Positions 14,233 to 22,526 of a stretch of DNA of 23,949 bases are shown here, piece by piece. Made by a program: the position numbers and the translations under genes. How positions within the stretch are numbered: the stretch's first letter is position 1; each line of letters starts with the position of its first letter. The stretch comes from JAVBSN01 sp031556525 (GTDB lineage: Bacteria; Bacillota; Clostridia; Lachnospirales; Lachnospiraceae): NCBI GenBank assembly GCA_031556525.1, contig JAVBSS010000021.1, positions 1 through 23,949 of the forward strand, in the 5' to 3' direction. Under the pieces are notes generated by a model. The model was not told the DNA's origin, did no database searches, and saw only the letters and a program-made list of their open reading frames with translations.

Positions 14233-16326
14233 ATGAAATTATTAAACAAAGACAATGCAATAGAGCTAGAATTAGCTAACGAGATAATAGGATCTATACT
14301 GGACGGAACAGGTAATGCTGTGTTCGTACTTAGTACAGAAGATTTTACAATTTTGTATGCGAATAAACGCATGAGTGAATTGGTAAAACTAGATAACGAA
14401 ATAGTTGGGATGACATGTCATGAGGTATTTAAATATAATGACTTGCCATGCCTTAATTGTCCTATGGTGCAAGTGCCACGTAAGGAAATAAAGACTGTAA
14501 AAGTATACTCGGACTTATTCGATAGCTATATGTTCGAGAAGATAAGTGTTATAAAATGGGTAGATGGTAAAGATGTTGTAATGTGTTCTATTTTGAATAC
14601 AGATGAATTGATATCTAATGGCAAGAGTAAGAAGCTTGAGATTGCCAGTACTAAGGAAAATGTATACAAAGAAAAGCTTAGATTGTCAGGAGAGTTATAT
14701 AGTACAGTGGTTGCACAGATAAAGACTATTGTATTTGAGTATAACTATATTGAAGGGACAAGTTATGTGTCGCCGTTGTTTGAAGAGAAGTTTGGAATAT
14801 CAAGTATAACAAATATTAATTTTGCTGAGGATAATAATACAAGACAGATTATATATGATGAAGATATAGATGTATATAATATGTTATTCAATGATAGAGA
14901 TGACAATTTCAGAGAAGTCACATGTCGTTTTATTGATAAGCATGATAATGTTTTGTGGTATAAGATTACTATACAAATAATGCGAGATGCTGATGGTACT
15001 AATGTAAGGGCAATCGGTACAATTAAGGATGTTGATACTGTTACTAGAACATTTGAAGAATTGAGATATAGGGCAGATTATGATGTATTAACTGGATTAC
15101 CTAACTCGGCAAGATTCTTTATGGATGCAGCAAGATTGATTCAAGACAATCCAGATGAAAAATACGCAATAGTAGTATTTGATGTAGAGAAATTCAAGAT
15201 GATTAATGACCTATTCGATATGAATATGGGCGATAGGGTTTTAGTACATATAGGTGATGTTCTTAGAACAAGATTACCAGAAGAAGCGTTGTATGCTAGA
15301 ATTCATTCAGATGTTTTCTGTATGTGTTACAGTTACAGAAACAGAGGAGATGTAATTAAGCAAATAGAGAAGATAAGAAAAGTAATATATATTAATGATT
15401 TTTCATTTGATGTTAATACTAGTTATGGTATATATTTGCCAGATAAGAGTGATGTTCCAATCAACTTAATGTGTGACAGAGCGATGCTAGCAGGGAAGAC
15501 AGTAAAGGGCAACGTTTTGAAGTTCTGTGCGTTCTATGATGAGCAATATAGAGAGAATATTATTAAAAACCGTGAAATAGAGCAAGATATGGTAGCTTCA
15601 TTGGCGGATAATCAATTTAAGATGTATTTACAGCCTAAATTCAGCTTAAAAGAAGGAACGGTTGTAGGTGCAGAGGTATTAGCCAGATGGCAACATCCAG
15701 TTAAAGGGTTAATTATGCCTAATGATTTTATTCCTTTGTTTGAGAAGAATGGATTTATATTAAAGTTAGATGAGTATATGTGGGAACAGGCATGTATTGC
15801 AATTAAGACATGGATAGATTCGGGACGAAAACCATTACCACTTGCAGTTAATATATCTAGATATCATATAAAGAATAATGATATAGTTAAGGTTTTCAAG
15901 AACCTGATTAACAAATATAATTTAACACCAGATTTATTGATATTAGAGATAACAGAATCGGTGTTAGCGGGAAAAGAAGATGAAGTGTTAGATATATTAA
16001 CGCGATTACAATCAAGAGGCTTCCATATAGAAGTGGATGATTTTGGTTCAGGGTATTCATCACTTAGTATGCTTAGGAACGTTCCTATTAATACAATTAA
16101 GATAGATAGAAACTTCTTAGATAAGAAGTTATCTAGTAGAAGGGGTAAGATAGTAGTTAGTCATACAATTGCTATGGCGAAAGATCTTAATCTTGGAGTT
16201 ATAGCAGAGGGCGTTGAGACTAAGGAACATGTGGAATTTTTACAAGATTCAAATTGTGATATAGCGCAAGGATTTTTCTTTGCAAAACCTATGACTTTTG
16301 AAGAATTTAATCAGTTAGATTTTTAA
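14233..16326 (+). CDS. PAS-PAS-GGDEF-EAL protein, probable c-di-GMP phosphodiesterase
   Basis: Cytoplasmic signalling protein of 697 residues, likely hydrolysing c-di-GMP in response to a signal at its PAS domains. Order: PAS (about 15-125), PAS_3-like (about 155-270), GGDEF (about 280-435), EAL (about 450-695). There is no TM segment. The GGDEF signature is HSDVF (358-362, RIHSDVF), which should abolish cyclase activity. The EAL domain keeps AEVLARW (481-483 EVL), NIS, LEITES (Glu572), DDFGSGYSSLSML (602-613), KIDR (623-626), AEGVET and QGFFFAKP, so it is probably active. The degenerate GGDEF may bind GTP as a regulator (inference). The first PAS holds Cys62, Cys73 and Cys76 in a C-x10-C-x2-C-P pattern. 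The start at 14233 has an AGGTGGG site 7 bases upstream. Confidence 0.92.
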   Translation: MKLLNKDNAIELELANEIIGSILDGTGNAVFVLSTEDFTILYANKRMSELVKLDNEIVGMTCHEVFKYNDLPCLNCPMVQVPRKEIKTVKVYSDLFDSYMFEKISVIKWVDGKDVVMCSILNTDELISNGKSKKLEIASTKENVYKEKLRLSGELYSTVVAQIKTIVFEYNYIEGTSYVSPLFEEKFGISSITNINFAEDNNTRQIIYDEDIDVYNMLFNDRDDNFREVTCRFIDKHDNVLWYKITIQIMRDADGTNVRAIGTIKDVDTVTRTFEELRYRADYDVLTGLPNSARFFMDAARLIQDNPDEKYAIVVFDVEKFKMINDLFDMNMGDRVLVHIGDVLRTRLPEEALYARIHSDVFCMCYSYRNRGDVIKQIEKIRKVIYINDFSFDVNTSYGIYLPDKSDVPINLMCDRAMLAGKTVKGNVLKFCAFYDEQYRENIIKNREIEQDMVASLADNQFKMYLQPKFSLKEGTVVGAEVLARWQHPVKGLIMPNDFIPLFEKNGFILKLDEYMWEQACIAIKTWIDSGRKPLPLAVNISRYHIKNNDIVKVFKNLINKYNLTPDLLILEITESVLAGKEDEVLDILTRLQSRGFHIEVDDFGSGYSSLSMLRNVPINTIKIDRNFLDKKLSSRRGKIVVSHTIAMAKDLNLGVIAEGVETKEHVEFLQDSNCDIAQGFFFAKPMTFEEFNQLDF

Positions 16327-16337
16327 GATATATTTTC

Positions 16338-16366
16338 TTGACATATATATATAGCTGTTGTATATT
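16338..16366 (+). promoter_or_regulatory. Sigma-A promoter of acpP
   Basis: TTGACA (16338-16343), 17 bases, TATATT (16361-16366), starting 12 bases after the preceding stop codon. No FapR-like operator is visible. Confidence 0.82.
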
Positions 16367-16403
16367 CTAGGTTATAATAATTATATTGAAGGAGGACATA
16401 GTG

Positions 16404-16637
16404 ATGCTAGAAAAAATGAAAGAGATTATAGCTGAGCAACTTAATGCGGAGGCTAGCGAGATTACACCTGCAACATCTTTTAAAGATGATTTGGGAGCTG
16501 ATTCTCTTGACTTATTTGAGTTAGTAATGGCATTAGAGGAAGAATATAACGTTGAAATACCTTCTGATGATTTGGTAGCGCTAGACACAGTTGGGGATGT
16601 TATGGAATTCCTAAAAGGGCTAGGCGTAGAAGAGTAG
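16404..16637 (+). CDS. acpP: Acyl carrier protein
   Basis: Small acidic carrier (77 residues) that holds growing acyl chains on a 4'-phosphopantetheine arm. The attachment Ser34 sits in LGADSLDLFELVMALEEEY, the standard fatty-acid ACP motif, with the helix II acid patch. ATG at 16404 is 8 bases after GGAGG (16391-16395); the adjacent GTG at 16401 is closer and less likely. No fab or polyketide genes are adjacent, so it is a single-gene unit with its own consensus promoter and strong terminator. The motif and spacing fit fatty acid synthesis better than a DltC-type carrier. Confidence 0.93.
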   Translation: MLEKMKEIIAEQLNAEASEITPATSFKDDLGADSLDLFELVMALEEEYNVEIPSDDLVALDTVGDVMEFLKGLGVEE

Positions 16638-16648
16638 TATTTATATAT

Positions 16649-16687
16649 AAAAAGACATCGATACTTTTGTATTGATGTCTTTTTTTT
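16649..16687. terminator. Bidirectional terminator between acpP and the HD gene
   Basis: AAAAAGACATCGATAC (16649-16664), loop TTTT, then GTATTGATGTCT with a long T run (one G-U pair). The A-run on the left also serves the minus-strand operon that ends at 16699. Confidence 0.9.
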
Positions 16688-16698
16688 GCGTGTAAGCA

Positions 16699-17130
16699 CT
16701 ATTGTGATTCTTTAAGAATATTTGAAAGATGTTCATAAGCCTTCTCGTATTTAAGGTGGCGTTTAGCATCTGTAATCGTTGGATTAGGTATTCGATCTCT
16801 ATTCATATTATCAGTAAGGTCGTATAACTTTATGGATATGGCTTCTATATCTGTAGATAGTCTATCGATATATTCGTCATAAGTCATGTTCTTATCTCTA
16901 GTTAATAAATCTAAGATATGTATTATATCCTCTGAAAACCCTTCTTCTCGAAGGTTGTCGAGCGTAATAGAAGTATCTTCAATTACATCATGTAATACAC
17001 CACATATCATTTCTTTTTCAGTCTTGCCACTATTCATTACCCTAAGAGGATGGAGAATATATGGTTTACCAGCTTTGTCAATTTGTCCCTTGTGAGCTTG
17101 AACAGCAATCATAATAGCTTTTTCTAGCAT
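16699..17130 (-). CDS. Small HD-domain phosphohydrolase, alarmone hydrolase (MESH1/SAH)-like
   Basis: Stand-alone HD domain of 143 residues resembling the hydrolase half of RelA/SpoT, so it may degrade (p)ppGpp. Motifs: AxxAHKGQIDKAGKPYILHPLRV (His27), GVLHDVIEDT (His47, Asp48, Glu51, Asp52) and IKLYDLTDNM (Asp104, Asn108), which match the metal and base-binding positions of the SAH family. It has no synthetase, TGS or ACT domain. GGAGG lies 6 bases before the ATG. It starts 31 bases after the end of the chemoreceptor gene, with no terminator between, so the two are probably one operon. The substrate is inferred from family; other HD phosphohydrolases (nucleotide or inositol type) are the alternative. 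Confidence 0.82.
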   Translation of the reverse strand: MLEKAIMIAVQAHKGQIDKAGKPYILHPLRVMNSGKTEKEMICGVLHDVIEDTSITLDNLREEGFSEDIIHILDLLTRDKNMTYDEYIDRLSTDIEAISIKLYDLTDNMNRDRIPNPTITDAKRHLKYEKAYEHLSNILKESQ

Positions 17131-17161
17131 GTTATCCTCCGTAAATATATTATGAGTACAA

Positions 17162-18640
17162 TTATAAGTATTTATTAAAAGCTTCTACGTTGTTTACTAA
17201 TTCAGAAATAATATCTTTAACTTGGTCAGATTTTTCTAGAGTGTTGTCACACATACTAGCAGCTTCTTCGGAGTTAGCAGTTACTTCTTCTGTTACAGCA
17301 GATAATCTTCCTACACTATCTAGTATTCCTTCATTTGAAGAAACTAGACTTTGAATCATTGAATCAACATCTTCTATATCATTAGTTAAAGTGCTTAACA
17401 TATTCTTGATGTCTGCAAAATGATTATCGGTTAATTCTATGAGTGCATTTTGTCTGTTAGAAACATCTTCTATATTGCTAATTGCATCTGCAGTTGAATC
17501 TGCATTGTGGCATAATTCACCCAGAATATTATTAATGTTTTCAGTAGATACCCTGGTCTCTTCAGCAAGATTACGAATCTGATCAGCTACAACAGCAAAA
17601 CCTCTACCAGCTTCACCAGCTCTGGCGCTTTCGATAGAAGCGTTAAGTGCTAGTAAATTAGTTTGATTAGATATATCAAATATAATGCTTGCAATATCTT
17701 TAACTTCTTGAGTCTTATTTCTAAGGCTATTCATAGAATCTACTACTTGATTATTAATTGAACTTACTTGTAGTGATTGGGTCTTTAGGTTATCTACATC
17801 TGTACGTCCTAGCTCTAGGATATCAATAGATTTCTCGGCTATTGAAACCATATTAGTTGAGTTGTTTGAAACGGTGTTAATAACGTCTTGTATAGAATTA
17901 CTCATCTGACTTTGTTGTTCTATGCTCTCGGCATTATTTTGCATTCCTTGTGCAATCTCGTTAACTGCTGAGGTAACTATAGAGTTGGATTCGTTAAGTT
18001 CTTGCATTATATCGCTAACATGGTTAGCATTATCTTTAACAGTTGCAGCAACTTTAAGAATATCATCTAGCATATATTGTTGTTTTTCTTGTTCATTAGT
18101 AATATATGACATAGCTTCGGAATTGATTTTGCTATTAGTTACGGTAGTTTGAATAATTGCGTATGCAATTATTATTACTACAGCAAATACGATAGTATAT
18201 GTGGTTGAATTTTCGGAATTAAAGTCACCACTAATTATAACGCTTGCTACTTGAATAATGTTTATAACTAACATATTTACTGATGCTATTATTGAAACCT
18301 TTAAATCAAAGTATAATATATAAGTAATAAATGCTGGTATCCAAAATGCAAAAGTAAGGTCATTACCTTTAGTAAGCATTGCGAAGGCATATACAGCCAA
18401 ATACCCAAACATAAATACATATCTTAAATAAGTTGCTGATTTGTTTTGGAAATAACATACGAAATCAATAATTAAACTTACGAGTATGACCGCCCCAAAG
18501 GTCAAAAAGTATGTAACGGTTCTGTGTCCTTTTGCTATTTCACCAACATAGCCCAAAAGCAATGCTACTGAAATGATGGTTGTTATCCTTAATACGACGG
18601 CATTAACCATTTTGTTTTTTTGTAATTGTGTTTCACCCAT
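17162..18640 (-). CDS. Methyl-accepting chemotaxis protein with six-TM input domain
   Basis: Chemoreceptor of 492 residues. About six hydrophobic segments lie in residues 16-166 with only short loops, so there is no periplasmic-type sensor domain; a ligand would bind within the membrane, or the protein senses membrane state. No HAMP domain is evident. The cytoplasmic coiled-coil signalling domain (about 190-490) carries the hairpin tip ISNQTNLLALNASIESARAG followed by GRGFAVVADQIRNLAEE (about 323-361), which contacts CheA/CheW. It ends without a CheR-tethering pentapeptide. GGAGG precedes the ATG. It is first gene of a probable two-gene operon with the HD protein. No other chemotaxis or flagellar genes are present, and its promoter looks sigma-A rather than sigma-D. 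Confidence 0.93.
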   Translation of the reverse strand: MGETQLQKNKMVNAVVLRITTIISVALLLGYVGEIAKGHRTVTYFLTFGAVILVSLIIDFVCYFQNKSATYLRYVFMFGYLAVYAFAMLTKGNDLTFAFWIPAFITYILYFDLKVSIIASVNMLVINIIQVASVIISGDFNSENSTTYTIVFAVVIIIAYAIIQTTVTNSKINSEAMSYITNEQEKQQYMLDDILKVAATVKDNANHVSDIMQELNESNSIVTSAVNEIAQGMQNNAESIEQQSQMSNSIQDVINTVSNNSTNMVSIAEKSIDILELGRTDVDNLKTQSLQVSSINNQVVDSMNSLRNKTQEVKDIASIIFDISNQTNLLALNASIESARAGEAGRGFAVVADQIRNLAEETRVSTENINNILGELCHNADSTADAISNIEDVSNRQNALIELTDNHFADIKNMLSTLTNDIEDVDSMIQSLVSSNEGILDSVGRLSAVTEEVTANSEEAASMCDNTLEKSDQVKDIISELVNNVEAFNKYL

Positions 18641-18687
18641 AAAAATCCTCCATATAATACATTATAAATCTTCTTTTTTACTTAAAT

Positions 18688-18696
18688 ATTATAGCA
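18688..18696 (-). promoter_or_regulatory. Extended -10 promoter of the chemoreceptor gene
   Basis: On the minus strand TGCTATAAT, a perfect extended -10, about 50 bases upstream of the start. The only -35 candidate is a weak GGTACA at 16-base spacing. Confidence 0.6.
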
Positions 18697-18829
18697 CATT
18701 TAAGAATGTTGTACCATATTTTTATTGGTTTGGAATTAACCTGAGATAATGGAAGTGTAGAAGGTGGAGAGATTGAAAAACATATAGAAAAAATTAAATA
18801 GTATATACGGAAAATTAATTTATATTTAA

Positions 18830-18858
18830 TAGACACCGATTATTCCATATGATACAAT
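18830..18858 (+). promoter_or_regulatory. Candidate promoter of the galM-cellobiose phosphorylase unit
   Basis: TAGACA (18830-18835), 17 bases, TACAAT (18853-18858) with an extended TG at 18850-18851, 30 bases before the start codon. I see nothing else recognisable in the 248-base divergent region and no convincing CcpA cre site. Confidence 0.65.
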
Positions 18859-18888
18859 TAGTTGCAATGATTAAGGAGGTATAACGCA

Positions 18889-19893
18889 ATGAAATTATCT
18901 GGGAAATTAATGGATTATAATGGTGGACAAGTTATTAAACTTGTGGCAGACAAATATGAAGCTATGATAGCACCGAGTATAGGGTGTAACATTATCAGAT
19001 TATATGATAATGAGGATGATATAGAGGTTTTAAGATATCATGCAGATATGACAATGAAAGAGATAGCAAATGATAGTTGTGTATATGGATTACCTACACT
19101 ATATTTACCAAATAGATTAGATGCAGGTGTACTTAAAGTAAGTGATGCTACTTATCAATTACCTGTTAATGAAGAAGATTTAGGAAACCACCTTCATGGA
19201 TTTTTACATACAAGAAATTATGAAGTGGTAAGCATAGAAGAGCTAGAAGATAAAGTAGTAGCTAAGACAGCTTATGTATTTGATGAGAAAGATGAAGCAT
19301 ATGCATATCTTCCAATTAAGTTTAAGGCAGAGTTTACATTTACACTATCTGCTAAAGGACTTGAATATGAATTCACTATGACTAATCAATCAGGTGTTCA
19401 GATGCCTTATGGAGTATGTAATCATACCGCAATGATGGGACCATTTTCTGAGGACTGTAAGCCTGAAAACATGAGATTATATGTACCTATTGGTGATAGA
19501 GTAGAACTTAATAAGAGATGTCTTCCTACAGGAGAGATATTACCACAAGCTAATTACGATAAGATGTATCTAAGTGGCTCTATGGTACCAGTTGGACATT
19601 CCCTTGATAACGATATGTACTATGCTGTAATGGGTGAACTTGATGGAAAACCATTTTACGGTTCGGTTACTACAGATATTGTTACTAACAAAAGAGTATG
19701 TTATGAGATAGATGAAGCGTTCAAATTCTGGATTATGTGGAATGAATGGGGAACAAAGGATTATTTCTGTCCAGAACCAATGTCTTGGATAATAGATGCA
19801 CCTAATATTAATATGTCTGACGAGGAATCAGGATATGTTGAATTAGCACCAGGTGAAGCTAAGACAATAAGAGAAAGAATATTTACAATGTGA
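18889..19893 (+). CDS. Aldose 1-epimerase family protein (mutarotase)
   Basis: Cytoplasmic enzyme of the galactose mutarotase fold (334 residues) that interconverts alpha and beta anomers of hexoses or their glycosides. Visible catalytic positions are His103 in GNHLHGFLH, His179 in CNHTAMM, and Glu296 in CPEPMSW as the likely base; PNRL (74-77) matches the substrate-binding block. AAGGAGG lies 9 bases upstream of the ATG. It is followed after 113 bases by cellobiose phosphorylase. That enzyme needs a defined anomer of the acceptor glucose and releases free glucose, which gives a plausible reason for the pairing. It differs enough from classical GalM that the exact sugar is uncertain. Confidence 0.88.
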   Translation: MKLSGKLMDYNGGQVIKLVADKYEAMIAPSIGCNIIRLYDNEDDIEVLRYHADMTMKEIANDSCVYGLPTLYLPNRLDAGVLKVSDATYQLPVNEEDLGNHLHGFLHTRNYEVVSIEELEDKVVAKTAYVFDEKDEAYAYLPIKFKAEFTFTLSAKGLEYEFTMTNQSGVQMPYGVCNHTAMMGPFSEDCKPENMRLYVPIGDRVELNKRCLPTGEILPQANYDKMYLSGSMVPVGHSLDNDMYYAVMGELDGKPFYGSVTTDIVTNKRVCYEIDEAFKFWIMWNEWGTKDYFCPEPMSWIIDAPNINMSDEESGYVELAPGEAKTIRERIFTM

Positions 19894-19904
19894 GATAAAA
19901 TATC

Positions 19905-19933
19905 TTCCCATTTATAAATATATACTGTATAAT
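19905..19933 (+). promoter_or_regulatory. Candidate internal promoter of cellobiose phosphorylase
   Basis: TTCCCA (19905-19910), 17 bases, TATAAT (19928-19933). The -10 is perfect and the -35 matches TTGACA at 4 of 6. It would produce a leader of about 67 bases. Confidence 0.55.
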
Positions 19934-19943
19934 TAAAGCAGTC

Positions 19944-19978
19944 GGCTATAAAATAGCCCAAGCACACACACAGGCTTG
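19944..19978 (+). promoter_or_regulatory. Two small hairpins in the cellobiose phosphorylase leader
   Basis: GGCTAT-AAA-ATAGCC (19944-19958) forms a perfect 6-bp stem. Directly after it, CAAGC (19959-19963) pairs with GCTTG (19974-19978) around a CA-repeat loop. Neither is followed by a T-run, so they are not terminators. They may stabilise mRNA or affect translation. Confidence 0.45.
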
Positions 19979-20006
19979 AATTAAGAGAAAGAGAGGTTAT
20001 AGGTTT

Positions 20007-22442
20007 ATGAAATTCGGACATTTTGATGATGCCAAGAAAGAGTATGTTATCACTTCTCCTAAGACTCCATATCCATGGATCAACTACTTAGGAACACAGG
20101 ATTTCTTCTCACTAATTTCAAATACAGCAGGAGGATATCACTTTTATAAAGATGCACGTCTACGTAGAATAACACGTTATCGTTATAACAACGTTCCAGT
20201 TGATATGGGCGGTCGTTACTTCTACATTAATGAGGGTGGTAATTTATGGTCACCAGGATGGTCACCAGTTAAGAAAGATCTTGATTTTTATGAGTGCCGT
20301 CACGGTATGGGATACACAGTTATTACAGGTAAGAGCAATGACCTTAAGTCAGAAGTTACTTTCTTTGTACCAAACAATTATCAAGGTGAGGTTCAGAAGG
20401 TAGTTCTTACTAATGAAGGTTCAGCTAATAAGACATTTACATTATTCTCATTTTTAGAGTGGTGTTTATGGAATGCAGAAGATGATTCTACTAACTTCCA
20501 AAGAAACTTTAACACAGGTGAAGTTGAGGTTGAAGGTTCTACATTATTCCATAAGACAGAGTACAAAGAACGTCGTGATCACTTCGCTTTCTATACAGTT
20601 AATGCTGATATTACAGGATATGATTGTGATAGAGAAAGCTTTGTAGGATTATATAATGGATTTGAGAATCCACAAGCTGTTGTTGCTGGAAAGTCTAACA
20701 ACTCAAAAGCTGATGGTTGGTCTCCAATCGCTTCACATAGCTTTGATATTACTTTAGCTCCAGGAGAGACTAAGGAATTAGTATTCGTATTAGGTTATGT
20801 TGAGAATCCACAAGAAGAGAAATTCAATGCTGACGGTTCTATGAACAAGTCAAGAGCATATGAGATGATTAAGAAATTTGATACAGTAGAGAAAGTTGAT
20901 GCTGCACTTGCTGAGATGAATGCAATGTGGGACGACCTTCTTTCTAAATATACAGTTAAGACTCCAGATTCTAAGGTTGATACAATGGTTAACATCTGGA
21001 ATCAATATCAATGTATGGTTACATTTAATATGTCACGTTCAGCTTCATACTTTGAAAGTGGTATCGGTCGTGGTATGGGATTCAGAGATTCTAACCAAGA
21101 TTTATTAGGATTTGTTCATCAGATTCCAGATAGAGCAAGAGAAAGAATTCTTGATTTAGCAGCTACTCAATTTGAAGATGGCGGATGTTTCCATCAATAT
21201 CAACCACTTACTAAGAAGGGTAATGATGCTGTTGGCGGTAACTTCTCAGATGATCCATTATGGATGATTTTATCAACTGCTTCATACATCAAAGAGACTG
21301 GTGATTATTCAATCTTAGATGAGATGGTTCCTTATGAGAACAAAGAAGAATTAGCACAACCAATGATGCACCATTTACAACAATCATTCTACAGAGTTGT
21401 TAATAATGTTGGACCTCATGGTCTTCCATTAAGTATGAGAGCTGACTGGAATGACTGCTTGAACCTTAACTGTTTCTCAAACACTCCAGGTGAGAGTTTC
21501 CAAACATCAACATCAAAAGATGGTAAGGTTGCAGAATCATTATTCGTTGCTACATTATTTACATATGTTGGACCTGAGTATGTTGCACTTTGCAATTACA
21601 AAGGATTAGATGACAAAGCAGCTGCTGCTCAAGCAGAATTAGATAAGATGACTCAAAATGTTCTTGATCATGGTTATGATGGAGAATGGTTCTTAAGAGC
21701 TTATGATGACTTCGGTAAGAAGGTTGGTTCTAAAGAATGTGAAGAAGGTAAGATATTCATAGAGCCTCAAGGTTTTGCAGTTATGTCTGGTATTGGTAAG
21801 GACAAGGGTTATGATATTCAAACTCTTGATAGCATTGACAAATACTTAAACTGTGATTACGGTCTAGTACTTAACAATCCAGCATTTACTAAGTATGTTA
21901 TCGAGTATGGTGAGATATCTACTTATCCAGCAGGATACAAAGAGAACGCTGGTATCTTCTGTCATAACAATGCATGGATTATCTGTGCAGAAGCTTATGT
22001 AGGAAGAGGAGATAAGGCTTATGAGTATTATACAAAGATTGCTCCAGCCTTTAATGAGGAGATCTCAGATTTACATAGAACTGAGCCTTATGTATATGCA
22101 CAGATGATAGCTGGTAAGGATGCTGCTCGTATGGGTGAAGCTAAGAACTCTTGGTTAACTGGTACTGCATCATGGAACTTCCTAGCAATATCTCAATACA
22201 TCTTAGGTATTATGCCAGACTATGATGGTCTTAAGGTAGATCCTTCAATTCCTGCTGAGTGGGATGGATTCAATGTATGCCGTAAGTTTAGAGGTGTTAC
22301 ATATGAGATAGCTATTACTAATCCAGATCATGTATGTAAGGGAATTAAGAGCGTAACTGTAGATGGTAACGCTATAGAAGGAAATGTACTTCCTGTATTT
22401 GAAGCTGGTTCTACTCATACAGTTGAAGTAGTAATGGGTTAA
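20007..22442 (+). CDS. Cellobiose phosphorylase (GH94)
   Basis: Cytoplasmic inverting phosphorylase that converts cellobiose and phosphate into alpha-glucose 1-phosphate and glucose, saving ATP during growth on cellulose-derived sugars. At 811 residues it matches the length of characterised clostridial cellobiose phosphorylases. Layout: N-terminal beta-sandwich (about 1-270), linker helices, (alpha/alpha)6 barrel (about 320-720) and a C-terminal beta-rich part. Motifs: ESGIGRGMGFRDSNQDLLG, and SMRADWNDCLNL holding the likely catalytic acid Asp480; HNNAWIICAEA and GTASWNFLAISQYILGI near the C-terminal end of the barrel. GAGAGG lies 10 bases before the ATG. Codon use is biased towards CGT, AAC and TTC, suggesting high expression. 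The gene follows the mutarotase and ends at a strong terminator. Cellobiose specificity over longer cellodextrins is inferred from length and similarity. Confidence 0.94.
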   Translation: MKFGHFDDAKKEYVITSPKTPYPWINYLGTQDFFSLISNTAGGYHFYKDARLRRITRYRYNNVPVDMGGRYFYINEGGNLWSPGWSPVKKDLDFYECRHGMGYTVITGKSNDLKSEVTFFVPNNYQGEVQKVVLTNEGSANKTFTLFSFLEWCLWNAEDDSTNFQRNFNTGEVEVEGSTLFHKTEYKERRDHFAFYTVNADITGYDCDRESFVGLYNGFENPQAVVAGKSNNSKADGWSPIASHSFDITLAPGETKELVFVLGYVENPQEEKFNADGSMNKSRAYEMIKKFDTVEKVDAALAEMNAMWDDLLSKYTVKTPDSKVDTMVNIWNQYQCMVTFNMSRSASYFESGIGRGMGFRDSNQDLLGFVHQIPDRARERILDLAATQFEDGGCFHQYQPLTKKGNDAVGGNFSDDPLWMILSTASYIKETGDYSILDEMVPYENKEELAQPMMHHLQQSFYRVVNNVGPHGLPLSMRADWNDCLNLNCFSNTPGESFQTSTSKDGKVAESLFVATLFTYVGPEYVALCNYKGLDDKAAAAQAELDKMTQNVLDHGYDGEWFLRAYDDFGKKVGSKECEEGKIFIEPQGFAVMSGIGKDKGYDIQTLDSIDKYLNCDYGLVLNNPAFTKYVIEYGEISTYPAGYKENAGIFCHNNAWIICAEAYVGRGDKAYEYYTKIAPAFNEEISDLHRTEPYVYAQMIAGKDAARMGEAKNSWLTGTASWNFLAISQYILGIMPDYDGLKVDPSIPAEWDGFNVCRKFRGVTYEIAITNPDHVCKGIKSVTVDGNAIEGNVLPVFEAGSTHTVEVVMG

Positions 22443-22468
22443 TATACTATTAGCACTATTATATAGAG

Positions 22469-22505
22469 ATAGGTCGTAAGAATTTGATTCTTACGACCTA
22501 TTTTA
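22469..22505 (+). terminator. Intrinsic terminator after cellobiose phosphorylase
   Basis: Perfect 15-bp stem, ATAGGTCGTAAGAAT (22469-22483), loop TTG, then its exact complement, followed by TTTT. Confidence 0.92.
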
Positions 22506-22526
22506 GTGGAAAATTATAGTTATTAA

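Noticed and set aside
14233..16326. Diguanylate cyclase call for the GGDEF protein
   Set aside because: The active-site signature is HSDVF, which lacks the catalytic Gly-Gly-Asp/Glu-Glu residues.
18641..18888. CcpA cre site or sigma-D promoter in the divergent region
   Set aside because: No stretch fits the cre consensus well, and no GCCGATAA-like element is present before the chemoreceptor gene.
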